A stretch of 61,662 nucleotides of DNA, taken from Gillisia sp. GTDB taxonomy: Bacteria; Bacteroidota; Bacteroidia; Flavobacteriales; Flavobacteriaceae. The stretch lies in the NCBI GenBank assembly GCA_024635655.1, contig JAGXIL010000046.1:1-61662 (forward strand). Direction: 5' to 3'. The position numbers were made by a program, and so were the translations under genes. Below are positions 34,140 through 43,296 of the stretch, in pieces (positions within the stretch are counted from its first letter, which is position 1; every line of letters starts with the position of its first letter). Below the pieces are notes generated by a model. It made no database searches and was not told where the DNA came from. It saw only the letters and a list, made by a program, of their open reading frames with translations.

Positions 34140-34988
34140 ATGCTGAAGAAGATCAAGTATTTTTTAAAGAACAGAAAACTGAAGAACAGGGAAAATACCT
34201 TTGGCCCATTTACCAAAGGAGTGATCTACGAAACAAAGAATGGTTTGATCGCTATGCCTTATGAAGATATGATGATAGGCAAACATTTAGGATTTAAAGG
34301 ATCCTGGAACCTGGCTGAAATTGAATCCCTGAAGAAGATCATCAAACCGGCAGATACTGTTTATGTAGTTGGTACACATGTAGGCACCTTGCTCATTCCT
34401 CTTTCCAAAGAATGCAAAGAAGTGGTAGGCTATGAAGCCAATCCAAATACCTTTTGGTTCCTGAAGCAGAACATTCGAATGAACGATCTTAAAAACACCA
34501 GGATCTTCAATTTTGCTGTAGGAGATGAGAAAAGGAGCATCACGTTTTACCAAAGCAAAATAAATACCGGAGGCAGCAAAATCAAGCCGGTACACGACAA
34601 CATTAAATATAAATTTGACAATCCTGAGGAAATTGAGGTTCCTATGGTTTCCCTGGACCAACATATTCAGGACAATAATCTTCCCGCTCCAGATTGCATT
34701 CTTATGGATATAGAAGGCGCAGAATACCTTGCCCTGCAAGGCATGCAACAAACCCTGAAAAGCATTAGGTTCCTGTATATGGAATATGTGCCGCACCATT
34801 TAAAAGATGTTTCAGGAATAACAAACAAAACGCTTCTTGAACTCATAGTTCCCCATTTTGATAAGGCGATCTCTACCCATACCAAAAAGGAGATCGACAT
34901 CAGGGATTCATCAAATCTGCTGCTGGATTTCCTCAATGGCCTTAATTCCTCTGAAACATCAGATGACCTGATCTTTCTGAAAAATTAG
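34140..34988 (+). CDS. FkbM family methyltransferase
   Basis: A 282-residue SAM-dependent methyltransferase. TVYVVGTHVGTLLIPLSKE is motif I, VGYEANPNTFWFLKQN the acidic motif binding the ribose, and DCILMDIEGAEYLAL motif IV, typical of FkbM enzymes that O-methylate sugars. The first 40 residues are basic and may attach to membranes or nucleic acid-like acceptors. The setting between two GT4 genes suggests sugar methylation in a surface glycan. Confidence 0.9.
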   Translation: MLKKIKYFLKNRKLKNRENTFGPFTKGVIYETKNGLIAMPYEDMMIGKHLGFKGSWNLAEIESLKKIIKPADTVYVVGTHVGTLLIPLSKECKEVVGYEANPNTFWFLKQNIRMNDLKNTRIFNFAVGDEKRSITFYQSKINTGGSKIKPVHDNIKYKFDNPEEIEVPMVSLDQHIQDNNLPAPDCILMDIEGAEYLALQGMQQTLKSIRFLYMEYVPHHLKDVSGITNKTLLELIVPHFDKAISTHTKKEIDIRDSSNLLLDFLNGLNSSETSDDLIFLKN

Positions 34989-35123
34989 ACTTTTTTAATT
35001 TCACTTGAACAGGAACATTACCTTTAAAAAATGTATTGGGATTTCATAAGCACTTATACCTATCGAATAGTAAATATAATTTCCGATTTTTGCAGCATCG
35101 GATAAACCCCAAATTATTACACC

Positions 35124-36236
35124 TTGAACATTCTTCATCTTTCGGCTTCTAAAAATTGGGGTGGTGGTGAGAACCATATAGAAAACCTGTGTCGGGAATT
35201 GCAGCATTTGGCGCCGGAGGTGAATAACAGTGTGTTTTGCATCGAAAACGGCCTATTTCAGGAAAGATTGAAAAGCACGAACATAAAAGTGGTCCTGGCT
35301 CCTTTGGCTTTTAAAATGGATCCCCGGTACATTTATAAATTGATCTCTGTTTGTAAACGAAAAAAGATCGATCTGGTACATATTCATGACACTACTGCCC
35401 TTACCCTGGCAGTCATGGCAGATAATCTTTCCAATTTACCTCCCTTTATATTGAGCAAAAAAACTTCCTTTCCCATTAAACCCAGGAAACAGACGCTGTA
35501 TAAATATAACTACCCCAACATCAAAAAGGTGCTGTGTGTCTCAAAAGCCACACAAAACATAACGGGAGAAAAAGTTCTGGAACATCATAAACTACAATGC
35601 ATCTATCACGGCACCAACATTAATTTTTCCGAGAAAGCCCCTGCATTAGATCTTCGGAAAAAATTACAGCTGAACAAAGATCATATCATAATAGGTAATA
35701 TTGCAAATCATATTCGGGCGAAGAACCTGGAATCGTTTATAAAAGTTGCTTATGAACTGGTGCATATCAAAAAACTCAGCCACCTTTATTTTGTCCAGAT
35801 TGGAGCTTTTACTGAAAGGACCGAAAATTTGAAGAATCTAATTATAGAATTAAACCTGGAAGACCATGTAAGCTTGATGGATGATATTCCCAAAGCATCT
35901 ATGTTGATCCCACAGTTCAATATTTCTTTGATGACTTCCCAAAGTGAAGGCATGCCTCAGTTCATTTACGAATCTCTCTATCAAAGGGTACCGGTAGTGA
36001 GCACAGATGTTGGGGGCATTGGTGAGATCATCAAAAACAACATTTCAGGATTATTATCACCGGCACACGACATAAAGGCTTTAGCCGAAAATGTGCAGCT
36101 CTTGCTAAGCAATCCGGAATTAAGAGAAAAATTTACAACCACTTCCAGAGAGACCATTGAGAAGAATTATACTTCAGAAATAATGGCCTCACAAACCCTG
36201 GAAGTATATAAAGAAGTAATCTATGGAAGATCTTAA
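35124..36236 (+). CDS. Glycosyltransferase family 4, TTG start
   Basis: A 370-residue GT-B enzyme. It most likely starts at TTG 35124 (MNILHLSASKNWGGGENHIE), which is the natural N-terminus; no ATG is available upstream. The EX7E motif is SEGMPQFIYESLYQRVPVVS with the following TDVGGIGEII. It ends by overlapping tsaC by 14 bp, so the glycan cluster runs directly into tRNA genes in one transcript. Confidence 0.88.
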   Translation: MNILHLSASKNWGGGENHIENLCRELQHLAPEVNNSVFCIENGLFQERLKSTNIKVVLAPLAFKMDPRYIYKLISVCKRKKIDLVHIHDTTALTLAVMADNLSNLPPFILSKKTSFPIKPRKQTLYKYNYPNIKKVLCVSKATQNITGEKVLEHHKLQCIYHGTNINFSEKAPALDLRKKLQLNKDHIIIGNIANHIRAKNLESFIKVAYELVHIKKLSHLYFVQIGAFTERTENLKNLIIELNLEDHVSLMDDIPKASMLIPQFNISLMTSQSEGMPQFIYESLYQRVPVVSTDVGGIGEIIKNNISGLLSPAHDIKALAENVQLLLSNPELREKFTTTSRETIEKNYTSEIMASQTLEVYKEVIYGRS

Positions 36237-36792
36237 ACAAGAAATAGAACATACCCTTGAGGTACTTAAAAAAGGAGGCATCATTCTATACCCAACAGAT
36301 ACTGTTTGGGGAATTGGATGTGATGCCACTAACCCTGAGGCTGTAGAGCGCATCTATAAACTTAAAAAACGCAGTGACAGCAAAGCGATGATCTGCCTTG
36401 TGAACAGCGTGAAAATGCTGGAACAATATGTTGACAAGGTGCCCGATCCTGCCTATGACGTCCTGGACCATTCTGATAAGCCTACCACCATCATTTATGA
36501 TAATCCCATAAGAGTTGCCAACAACCTGGTTGCAGAAGATGAAACCCTGGCCATACGGGTGGTGAAGGAAAAATTCTGCGAGCAACTTATATATAAATTA
36601 AGAAAGCCCCTGGTCTCCACTTCGGCAAATATCAGCGGGCAACCAACCCCAAATTCTTTTGCTCAAATAGCTCCGGAAATTTTAAAAGGTGTAGACTATG
36701 TAGTAAATTTGTATCATTCAAAAATTTCAGATAAACCCTCCGCAATTATAAAGATTGGAAACGACCGGACGGTGAAAGTGATACGAAAATAG
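36223..36792 (+). CDS. tsaC: L-threonylcarbamoyladenylate synthase
   Basis: A 189-residue YrdC/Sua5 enzyme that makes threonylcarbamoyl-AMP for the t6A modification of ANN-decoding tRNAs. Visible are GGIILYPTDTVWGIGCDA at the nucleotide/threonine pocket, KLKKRSDSKAMICLV with its lysine/arginine cluster and PLVSTSANISGQPTP. It lacks the extra Sua5 C-terminal domain. It overlaps the GT4 gene and is followed 2 bp later by cca. Confidence 0.94.
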   Translation: MEDLKQEIEHTLEVLKKGGIILYPTDTVWGIGCDATNPEAVERIYKLKKRSDSKAMICLVNSVKMLEQYVDKVPDPAYDVLDHSDKPTTIIYDNPIRVANNLVAEDETLAIRVVKEKFCEQLIYKLRKPLVSTSANISGQPTPNSFAQIAPEILKGVDYVVNLYHSKISDKPSAIIKIGNDRTVKVIRK

Positions 36793-36794
36793 AA

Positions 36795-38234
36795 ATGCCC
36801 GAAAACAGAAATTACAAGCAAGCGCTTACTTATTCAATATTTAATAACATATCGCAGGCTGCAGGTGAATTAAATTTGGAAAGCTATGTGATTGGCGGTT
36901 TTGTAAGGGATTTTCTTCTGGATCGCGGAAAAGCCAAAGATATTGATGTAGTTGCTGTTGGAAGCGGGATCGCATTGGCAAAAAAAGTATCAAAACTCCT
37001 CCCCCATAAACCCAAAGTACAAACTTTTAAAAATTTTGGTACTGCGATGCTGCGGGCAGATAACCTGGAAGTAGAATTTGTAGGTGCGAGAAAAGAAAGT
37101 TACAGCGAAGACAGCCGAAACCCGGTAGTTGAAAACGGAAGCCTTCAGGATGACCAGAATCGGCGGGATTTCACGATCAACGCCCTGGCCATAAGCCTGA
37201 ATCCTGAAAATTACGGAGATCTTATAGACCCTTTTAACGGAGTAAAAGATCTGGAAGACAAGATCATTAAGACTCCGCTAGACCCCGATATCACGTATTC
37301 TGATGATCCCTTACGTATGTTGCGGGCCATCAGGTTTGCCACCCAGCTTAACTTCACCATTGAAAAAGAATCTCTGGATTCCATAGCAAAAAATAAGGAG
37401 CGTATTCAGATCATCTCCAGGGAACGTATTGTTGATGAATTGAATAAAATTCTGTTAAGCGCCAAACCTTCCGTAGGATTTGCGCTTTTACACCAAACAG
37501 GCTTGCTACATCTTATTATGCCTCAACTCACCGATCTTGAGGGGATCGAAGAAATTGAAGGACAAAAACACAAAGACAACTTCTGGCATACCCTGGAAGT
37601 AGTAGATAACATCGCCCAATACACAGATGATCTTTGGCTGCGATGGGCAGCCCTGCTTCATGATATTGGGAAGGCACCGACTAAAAAATTTCACAAAAAA
37701 ATTGGCTGGACCTTTCACGGGCATGAATTCGTAGGTGCAAAAATGGTATATAAACTGTTTAAGCAACTTCGGCTTCCGCTCAATGATAAGATGAAATATG
37801 TTCAAAAGCTGGTATTGATGAGCAGCCGACCTATCGTTATCGCAGATGAAAAAGTTACCGATTCTGCTGTGCGAAGACTGGTATTTGATGCCGGGGACGA
37901 TATTGACGATCTTATGACCTTATGTGAGGCAGATATCACTACCAAAAATCCTAATCGGTTTAAAAAATATCACAACAACTTTAAGAAGGTCCGTAAAAAG
38001 ATCCGGGAAGTAGAAGAAAAAGATCATATCAGAAATTTCCAGCCCCCGGTGAGTGGTGAGGAGATCATGGAGACTTTTAACCTTCAGCCTTCCAAAGAGA
38101 TCGGGATCATTAAAGATGCAATAAAAGAGGCAATTCTGGAAGGAGAGATCCCAAATGAATACACTGCCGCTAAAAAATATATGCTTAAAAAAGGGATATC
38201 CCTGGGGTTGGTACCTGAGCCTAAAAATGGATGA
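36795..38234 (+). CDS. cca: CCA tRNA nucleotidyltransferase with HD domain
   Basis: A 479-residue class II enzyme that adds or repairs the CCA 3' end of tRNAs. The nucleotidyltransferase head has GGFVRDFLLDRGKAKDIDVV (active-site aspartates) and RRDFTINALAIS; the RNA-binding/flexible region follows with DDPLRMLRAIRFA. The C-terminal HD phosphohydrolase domain has WAALLHDIGKAPT and GHEFVGAKM. HD-fused forms are usual in Bacteroidota. It starts 2 bp after tsaC. Confidence 0.95.
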   Translation: MPENRNYKQALTYSIFNNISQAAGELNLESYVIGGFVRDFLLDRGKAKDIDVVAVGSGIALAKKVSKLLPHKPKVQTFKNFGTAMLRADNLEVEFVGARKESYSEDSRNPVVENGSLQDDQNRRDFTINALAISLNPENYGDLIDPFNGVKDLEDKIIKTPLDPDITYSDDPLRMLRAIRFATQLNFTIEKESLDSIAKNKERIQIISRERIVDELNKILLSAKPSVGFALLHQTGLLHLIMPQLTDLEGIEEIEGQKHKDNFWHTLEVVDNIAQYTDDLWLRWAALLHDIGKAPTKKFHKKIGWTFHGHEFVGAKMVYKLFKQLRLPLNDKMKYVQKLVLMSSRPIVIADEKVTDSAVRRLVFDAGDDIDDLMTLCEADITTKNPNRFKKYHNNFKKVRKKIREVEEKDHIRNFQPPVSGEEIMETFNLQPSKEIGIIKDAIKEAILEGEIPNEYTAAKKYMLKKGISLGLVPEPKNG

Positions 38235-38276
38235 ATACAGGTAAATGCTTAAAGGTGATCGCGCAATTTTATTTTG

Positions 38277-39290
38277 ATGAAAGACAATAAAAAGGTTGTT
38301 TACTGGCTGTTTACCGGGTGCGTTCTTATTTTTATTATGGTTATCGTTGGGGGGATCACCCGCCTTACCGACTCGGGTTTATCAATGACCGATTACAAGC
38401 TCCTAAAAGAGACCATTCCTCCGCTCAATGAAGAAGAATGGATAGCGGAGTTTGAGAATTACAAGCAATACCCCGAATATCAAAAACTGCATTCTCATTA
38501 TGAACTGGAAGATTTTAAAAAGATCTATTTCTGGGAGTGGTTTCACAGGGTGATTGGAAGAGTGATTGGCCTAGTTTTTATTTTTCCATTTCTGTATTTT
38601 TTGCTCACCCGGCAGCTCTCCTCCTCTACTACAAAAAAAGCTTTGGTTTTACTAGCACTGGGAGCTTTCCAGGGATTTCTGGGCTGGTATATGGTGAAAA
38701 GCGGCCTGGTGGATAGGCCATCCGTAAGTCATTTCCGGCTGGCAGCACATTTGACCACGGCTTTTATAACTTTTGCCTACACCTTCTGGGTGGCACTCGA
38801 CCTTATTTATCCTAAGCGCAACCGGATCAATAAGAAGTTCCGGAACCTGGTAAGAATAGGCATGGGAATTCTTCTTATTCAAATTGTTTGGGGAGCATTT
38901 GTTGCCGGGCTGGACGCCGGTTTGATCCACAACACCTGGCCTACTATGAATGAAGGGAAGATCATACACGAGACGGTTTATATTGAACAGGAGCCATTGT
39001 GGAGAAACTTTGTGGAAGGAAAGAGCGGGGTTCAGTTTGTGCATCGCTATATGGCTTTCTTTGTAGTAGGGATCATTGGCCTTATCTGGTACAGGAGTCG
39101 TAAACTCACTCTCACCTATTTGCAAAATAATGCCATCAATGCTTTACTGGCATTGGTGTTCCTTCAGTTCGTACTGGGAGTTTTCACCCTCATCCTCGCT
39201 GTACCATTATGGTTGGGAGTGGCACACCAGGTAGGGGCATTTTTCCTGCTTGCGGGAATGACCTTTACCTTACACAGATTTTCCAGATAA
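38277..39290 (+). CDS. ctaA: Heme A synthase (COX15/CtaA)
   Basis: A 337-residue inner-membrane enzyme that oxidises heme O to heme A for aa3-type oxidase. The start at ATG 38277 is chosen over a TTG three bases upstream. Eight helices are visible; GGITRLTDSGLSM, WEWFHRVIGRVIG (His), HFRLAAHLTT (His), QFVHRYMAFF (His) and VAHQVGAFFL (His) supply the conserved histidines that bind the two hemes. It implies that this organism makes a heme A-containing terminal oxidase. It follows cca by 42 bp. Confidence 0.95.
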   Translation: MKDNKKVVYWLFTGCVLIFIMVIVGGITRLTDSGLSMTDYKLLKETIPPLNEEEWIAEFENYKQYPEYQKLHSHYELEDFKKIYFWEWFHRVIGRVIGLVFIFPFLYFLLTRQLSSSTTKKALVLLALGAFQGFLGWYMVKSGLVDRPSVSHFRLAAHLTTAFITFAYTFWVALDLIYPKRNRINKKFRNLVRIGMGILLIQIVWGAFVAGLDAGLIHNTWPTMNEGKIIHETVYIEQEPLWRNFVEGKSGVQFVHRYMAFFVVGIIGLIWYRSRKLTLTYLQNNAINALLALVFLQFVLGVFTLILAVPLWLGVAHQVGAFFLLAGMTFTLHRFSR

Positions 39291-39313
39291 GGTAGAATTC
39301 TCATGTAAAACCG

Positions 39314-39321
39314 TATCTTTG
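39314..39321 (+). promoter_or_regulatory. -7 box of the pRiA4b-like gene
   Basis: TATCTTTG is an exact TAnnTTTG match 20 bp before ATG 39341; transcription would start about 39328. A -33 TTG is not obvious. Confidence 0.5.
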
Positions 39322-39340
39322 CAGTCCAAAAATTTATAGT

Positions 39341-39850
39341 ATGGTTTATCGGTTTAGAGTAATTCTTGATGCAGAAGATGACGTGTTTAGGGATATAGAG
39401 CTCCTGGAGGAAAGTACTTTGGAAGATTTTCACAATTCCATCATCAATGCCTTTGGATTTGACGGCAATGAAATGGCTTCCTTTTACATTAGTGATAATG
39501 ACTGGAATCAGGGCGAGGAAATTTCCCAGTTCGACATTAGCGACGGGGAGGAATCCATAAGACTGATGAATGAAACCACTTTAGACAGTGTTGTTTCTGA
39601 AACAGATACCCGGCTAATTTACGTTTACGATTTTCTTAATCTATGGACCTTCCTTATAGAATTAGCTGAAATTGCTGAAGTGGAAGAAGGCAGGGATTAT
39701 CCAAACCTGATGTTCGTTCACGGACAGATCCCGCTGGAAGCTCCTGATAAGGAATTTGTTGCTGAAGAGAATGAATTTGGTGATGATTATAATTCTGACC
39801 TGGATGTTGACGATTACGATGACCTTTCGTTTGACGAGAACTGGAACTAA
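39341..39850 (+). CDS. pRiA4b ORF3-like / IS1096 TnpR-like family protein
   Basis: A 169-residue acidic protein. The N-terminal 120 residues carry the family fold: VYRFRVILDAEDDVFRDIEL, then HNSIINAFGFDGNEMASFY and VYDFLNLWTFLIELAE. Despite its name, inherited from a plasmid and an insertion-sequence passenger, this family is widespread in chromosomes and no transposition role is supported here. The last 35 residues are very rich in Asp and Glu. It stands alone with its own promoter. Confidence 0.82.
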   Translation: MVYRFRVILDAEDDVFRDIELLEESTLEDFHNSIINAFGFDGNEMASFYISDNDWNQGEEISQFDISDGEESIRLMNETTLDSVVSETDTRLIYVYDFLNLWTFLIELAEIAEVEEGRDYPNLMFVHGQIPLEAPDKEFVAEENEFGDDYNSDLDVDDYDDLSFDENWN

Positions 39851-40180
39851 AAATACTGAGATGTATCATCAGGATCCGTCTAAAATAAAAAGCAGTTTAT
39901 AAACTTTCTTACACTTTCGGGTGAATATACTAACACTATTATATTAACTTTTCCGGCATAACACACCTTTGTATAGCAGCCTAAAACCGGAAATTAATTT
40001 TATTTAAAGTTCTTTTTTATAGATAAGGAAAGTTTTTTCATACACCAAAAAAAGGATTTTAAAAATCTATTTTAAGCTTTCATATTCGTGGTAATTTCCT
40101 ATAATTGCCAACGGATTTAAAAATACCTCCCCGCTTGTAAATCGGGAAAATTAACTCTTAATTCAAGATCACCCCACATT
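39851..40180. other. 330-bp gene-free gap
   Basis: No gene is visible. A TATAATTG stretch near 40101-40108 could be the -7 box of the nucleoid-associated protein gene, about 70 bp before its ATG; this is a weak match to TAnnTTTG. The rest is AT-rich with no hairpin of note. Confidence 0.4.
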
Positions 40181-41239
40181 ATGATCAACCTCTATAACGC
40201 TCAAATTGAATCGCTTTCCATTCACCGGGTAGGCAACAAAAGCCGAAGTGAAAATATATTTCTTTCCGCAGAACCTTTTCAGCTTAATGATGAGATCGCT
40301 CCTTTGATCAAGGAATACTTTCTAAAGCCGTTCAGGGAAAAAGAAGAAAATTATTATCAGTTCTTTCACGAGACTGATATAGAATTCAATGAGCTTTGTA
40401 ATTTTGCCAACCAGATCTTTGATGCTCCCGACCTTATTCACGAGGTATCCAAAAAGATAAATACCCTATTGTTTGAACAATCTTCCCATCCTCACATTAA
40501 GAGCGGAGAAGTGTATGTGGTTTATTTTGAAAATATGCTTCTGGACAACGAAAAAGTCTCGGCCATAGGGATCTTTAAATCGGAATTGAAACTTGACTTT
40601 CTGCAGTTTCAGGAAAAAGGCAGTATCCTGGAGATGATCATTCAGCAGGGTATCAATCTAAACAAGCTGGATAAAGGGGCTATAATTTTCAACAAGAACC
40701 GGGCTGAAGGTTATAAGATTCTTTCCATTGATTCCAATAGATACGATACCAAATACTGGCTGGAAAATTTCCTGGGGGTTGATGTACTTGCAGACAATAA
40801 TTTCTACACCAAGAAATATTTGAAATTTTGCCAGAACTTCGCCAAAGACGTGGTTTTACCTGCGGAAGACAAAAAAGAAGAGGTCATGTTCATGAACCGA
40901 AGTGTAGATTATTTTGCAAAAAATGATGACTTTGAGGAAACTGCTTTTATGAACTCAGTAATAGACAATCCCGATCTTATTCCGGAATTCAAAAACTACA
41001 AAACTGAAAAGGCTCCAAAATATAAAATAGAAGATCTTACCACTTTTCCTATAGCCAACACAGCAGTTAGCGCCGCCAGAAAATCTATTAAGAACGTCAT
41101 TAACCTTGACACCAATATCCAGATCAAACTGGACTTCATCAACCCCGAATCTGCAGAAAAGTTTGTGGAAAAAGGATGGGATGAGGAAAAGCAGATGTAT
41201 TACTACCTGGTGTATTTCAACAAAGAGGAAAAGAGTTAA
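40181..41239 (+). CDS. Nucleoid-associated protein (NdpA/YejK-like)
   Basis: A 352-residue protein of the NdpA family. It has the characteristic order: an N-terminal part starting INLYNAQIESLSIHRVG, a central YVVYFENMLLDNEKVSAIG strand pair with GIFKSELKLDF, and a C-terminal region with LDVFINP-like strands (KLDFINPESAEKFVEKGW). Family members bind the nucleoid; the exact role in Bacteroidota is not known. It ends at TAA 41239, directly against the stop of the opposite gene. Confidence 0.88.
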   Translation: MINLYNAQIESLSIHRVGNKSRSENIFLSAEPFQLNDEIAPLIKEYFLKPFREKEENYYQFFHETDIEFNELCNFANQIFDAPDLIHEVSKKINTLLFEQSSHPHIKSGEVYVVYFENMLLDNEKVSAIGIFKSELKLDFLQFQEKGSILEMIIQQGINLNKLDKGAIIFNKNRAEGYKILSIDSNRYDTKYWLENFLGVDVLADNNFYTKKYLKFCQNFAKDVVLPAEDKKEEVMFMNRSVDYFAKNDDFEETAFMNSVIDNPDLIPEFKNYKTEKAPKYKIEDLTTFPIANTAVSAARKSIKNVINLDTNIQIKLDFINPESAEKFVEKGWDEEKQMYYYLVYFNKEEKS

Positions 41240-42301
41240 TTACCTGGTAGCCTTTGTATTTACATCTTCGTAATTGCGCCTTACGAATTCCAGTGCGGTA
41301 CGTAAGATCTGGCCCATAGTACGGGCGCGTTTAAATTTGATATCCCTGGTAAATTTGTAAAGGTCTTTTCTCAATTCCCGAACGTTTGCTTCAGTAGAAA
41401 TATGGTCATTGATCATACATCTAATAAGCTCCTTAAAACGCGTGCTGGCATTGATCATTCTTTTAGCCAGAAGCGACCTTTCCTCCCTGCGGTATTGTTC
41501 TATGGAGTTTTCCTGTAACCTTTCGGTCACCAGTTCTACCATCTTATAGTTCTCCTTAAAGAATTGCGGCCGGTATATTTTCAGGTTCCCCTCATAACAC
41601 TGCTGGTCAAAATCAATTGCCCTTATGGTGTAATCTACGTGGTCAAAATCGTGAGTGGGGATGATCACATAATTATAAGAACGCATATCTCCTAAAAGCC
41701 TCACCATACAACGTTCATTAAATTTAACAAACTGCTTTGCGATCTGGGTTTTTGCACGCTCATCACACATGGGCAGCTCTTCGTCTATAAAAACATCTCC
41801 CGGGATCCCTGCAATATGTTCTTCAATTAAAGTGTCTTTGTACACCAGAAAGTTGATACGGTGCGGGGAAAGTATATGTTCCATTTCCAGGCCATAGATC
41901 CTGGAAGCATCGGCCATTTTTACATAAAAATATGTAAAACTATCATTGAGAACATTTCGAACCTTTACCCTAAAAGGCTTAGAATTTCCAAAAGTGCAGT
42001 AATCTATGGCATCAATATTTAAAAAATCCAGGGATTCATCACCCCCATCAGAATGCAGGATGTTATATACCTGTTTCAGGGAAACATCAATTTCCAGGCG
42101 TTCATGATCGGCATAATAGCATCTAACCCAGAGCGTGTCCTCATCGTGCCTGTCGTAAACAGTAATAGAACCCGCAAACCTTAAAAGATCATCGTAAAAT
42201 ACCGGGATCTTGGTGTTGCGGTTATATTTGGCCAGATAACTATTGAAGCGGTCGTTAATAGGGAACGAGGGCTTTTTTCTGGACATTAATTTCTCTTCCA
42301 T
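41240..42301 (-). CDS. Conserved protein of unknown function with kinase-like motifs
   Basis: About 353 residues. I choose start 42301 (MEEKLMSRKK); a start at 42286 (MSRKKPSF) or a longer form is possible. I recognise no family. Two motifs resemble the catalytic core of protein kinase-like folds: GDMRSYNYVIIP with Asp205 and Asn210 five residues apart (like the Asp/Asn pair of the kinase catalytic loop), then RAIDFDQQ with Asp230, in the position of the DFG aspartate. There is a conserved Arg/Lys-rich C-terminal helix region. It converges with the nucleoid protein gene with no gap and lies back-to-back with an ABC exporter. Confidence 0.6.
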   Translation of the reverse strand: MEEKLMSRKKPSFPINDRFNSYLAKYNRNTKIPVFYDDLLRFAGSITVYDRHDEDTLWVRCYYADHERLEIDVSLKQVYNILHSDGGDESLDFLNIDAIDYCTFGNSKPFRVKVRNVLNDSFTYFYVKMADASRIYGLEMEHILSPHRINFLVYKDTLIEEHIAGIPGDVFIDEELPMCDERAKTQIAKQFVKFNERCMVRLLGDMRSYNYVIIPTHDFDHVDYTIRAIDFDQQCYEGNLKIYRPQFFKENYKMVELVTERLQENSIEQYRREERSLLAKRMINASTRFKELIRCMINDHISTEANVRELRKDLYKFTRDIKFKRARTMGQILRTALEFVRRNYEDVNTKATR

Positions 42302-42392
42302 GAAAGGGGTTTTTGCAAAAATACAGTTTCTCATTTATTTCTCCTGTAACAAAACGTTAACTTCGGCGTCACATGAATAAACACAATCAGGT

Positions 42393-43295
42393 TTGGAAAC
42401 AATTCTTACATTAAATAATCTCACCAAGAAATACGGTTCATTAACTGCGGTTAAAGATCTTTCCTTTACCATTAAAAAAGGAAACGTTTACGGAATTCTT
42501 GGACCCAACGGAAGCGGAAAATCCACAACCCTTGGGATGGTACTTAATGTTGTTAATAAAACCAGCGGAGAATTTTTTTGGTTTAATGGCAGCGATTCAA
42601 CTCACGAGGCATTAAAAAAGGTAGGTGCAATTATCGAGCATCCTAACTTCTACCCTTACATGACCGCGGCGCAGAACCTGGCCCTGGTATGTAAGATCAA
42701 AGGAGTGCAACCGGAGAAAATTTCGGAAAAACTGGAAATCGTGGGTTTACTGGACAGGCAACACAGCAAATTCAGGACTTTTTCCTTAGGAATGAAACAA
42801 CGGCTGGCTATTGCCTCTGCCCTTCTAAACGATCCCGAGATCCTTATTCTCGATGAGCCTACAAACGGTTTGGATCCACAGGGAATTCACCAGATAAGGG
42901 AGATCATAAGAAAGATAGCCTCTACCGGAACAACAATTTTACTTGCCTCTCATTTACTTGACGAAGTTGAAAAGGTATGTTCTCATGTGGTGATCATCAG
43001 GAAAGGTGAAAAATTGTATAGTGGCCACGTTGATGAAATGAATGCCAGTTTTGGCTTCTTCGAATTAAAGGCTAATGAAACAGAAAAACTGCTGGCATTA
43101 CTTGAAGAACATCCGGCTATTGGTAAAGTTACACTTAAAGAAGGACTGGTCACTGCTATCCTCAATGAACCCCTGGATGCTGAAGCCATAAATTCTTACT
43201 TATTCAGTAAAGGAATTGTGCTTTCTTACCTCATCAAACGAAAAGAAAGCCTGGAAGAACAATTTTTACAGTTAACCAACCAAACCTCCAACTAA
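42393..43295 (+). CDS. ABC transporter ATP-binding protein
   Basis: A 300-residue ATPase, most likely with a TTG start at 42393. Walker A is GPNGSGKSTTLGM, signature FSLGMKQRLAIA, Walker B ILILDEPTNGLDPQGI. The short family form with a C-terminal extension of about 85 residues is typical of ABC-2 type exporters. It pairs with the permease that starts 2 bp after its stop. Confidence 0.92.
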   Translation: METILTLNNLTKKYGSLTAVKDLSFTIKKGNVYGILGPNGSGKSTTLGMVLNVVNKTSGEFFWFNGSDSTHEALKKVGAIIEHPNFYPYMTAAQNLALVCKIKGVQPEKISEKLEIVGLLDRQHSKFRTFSLGMKQRLAIASALLNDPEILILDEPTNGLDPQGIHQIREIIRKIASTGTTILLASHLLDEVEKVCSHVVIIRKGEKLYSGHVDEMNASFGFFELKANETEKLLALLEEHPAIGKVTLKEGLVTAILNEPLDAEAINSYLFSKGIVLSYLIKRKESLEEQFLQLTNQTSN

Positions 43296-43296
43296 A

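Noticed and set aside
39341..39850. Insertion sequence passenger gene
   Set aside because: The family name mentions IS1096 and a plasmid, but there is no transposase, terminal repeat or target duplication around it.
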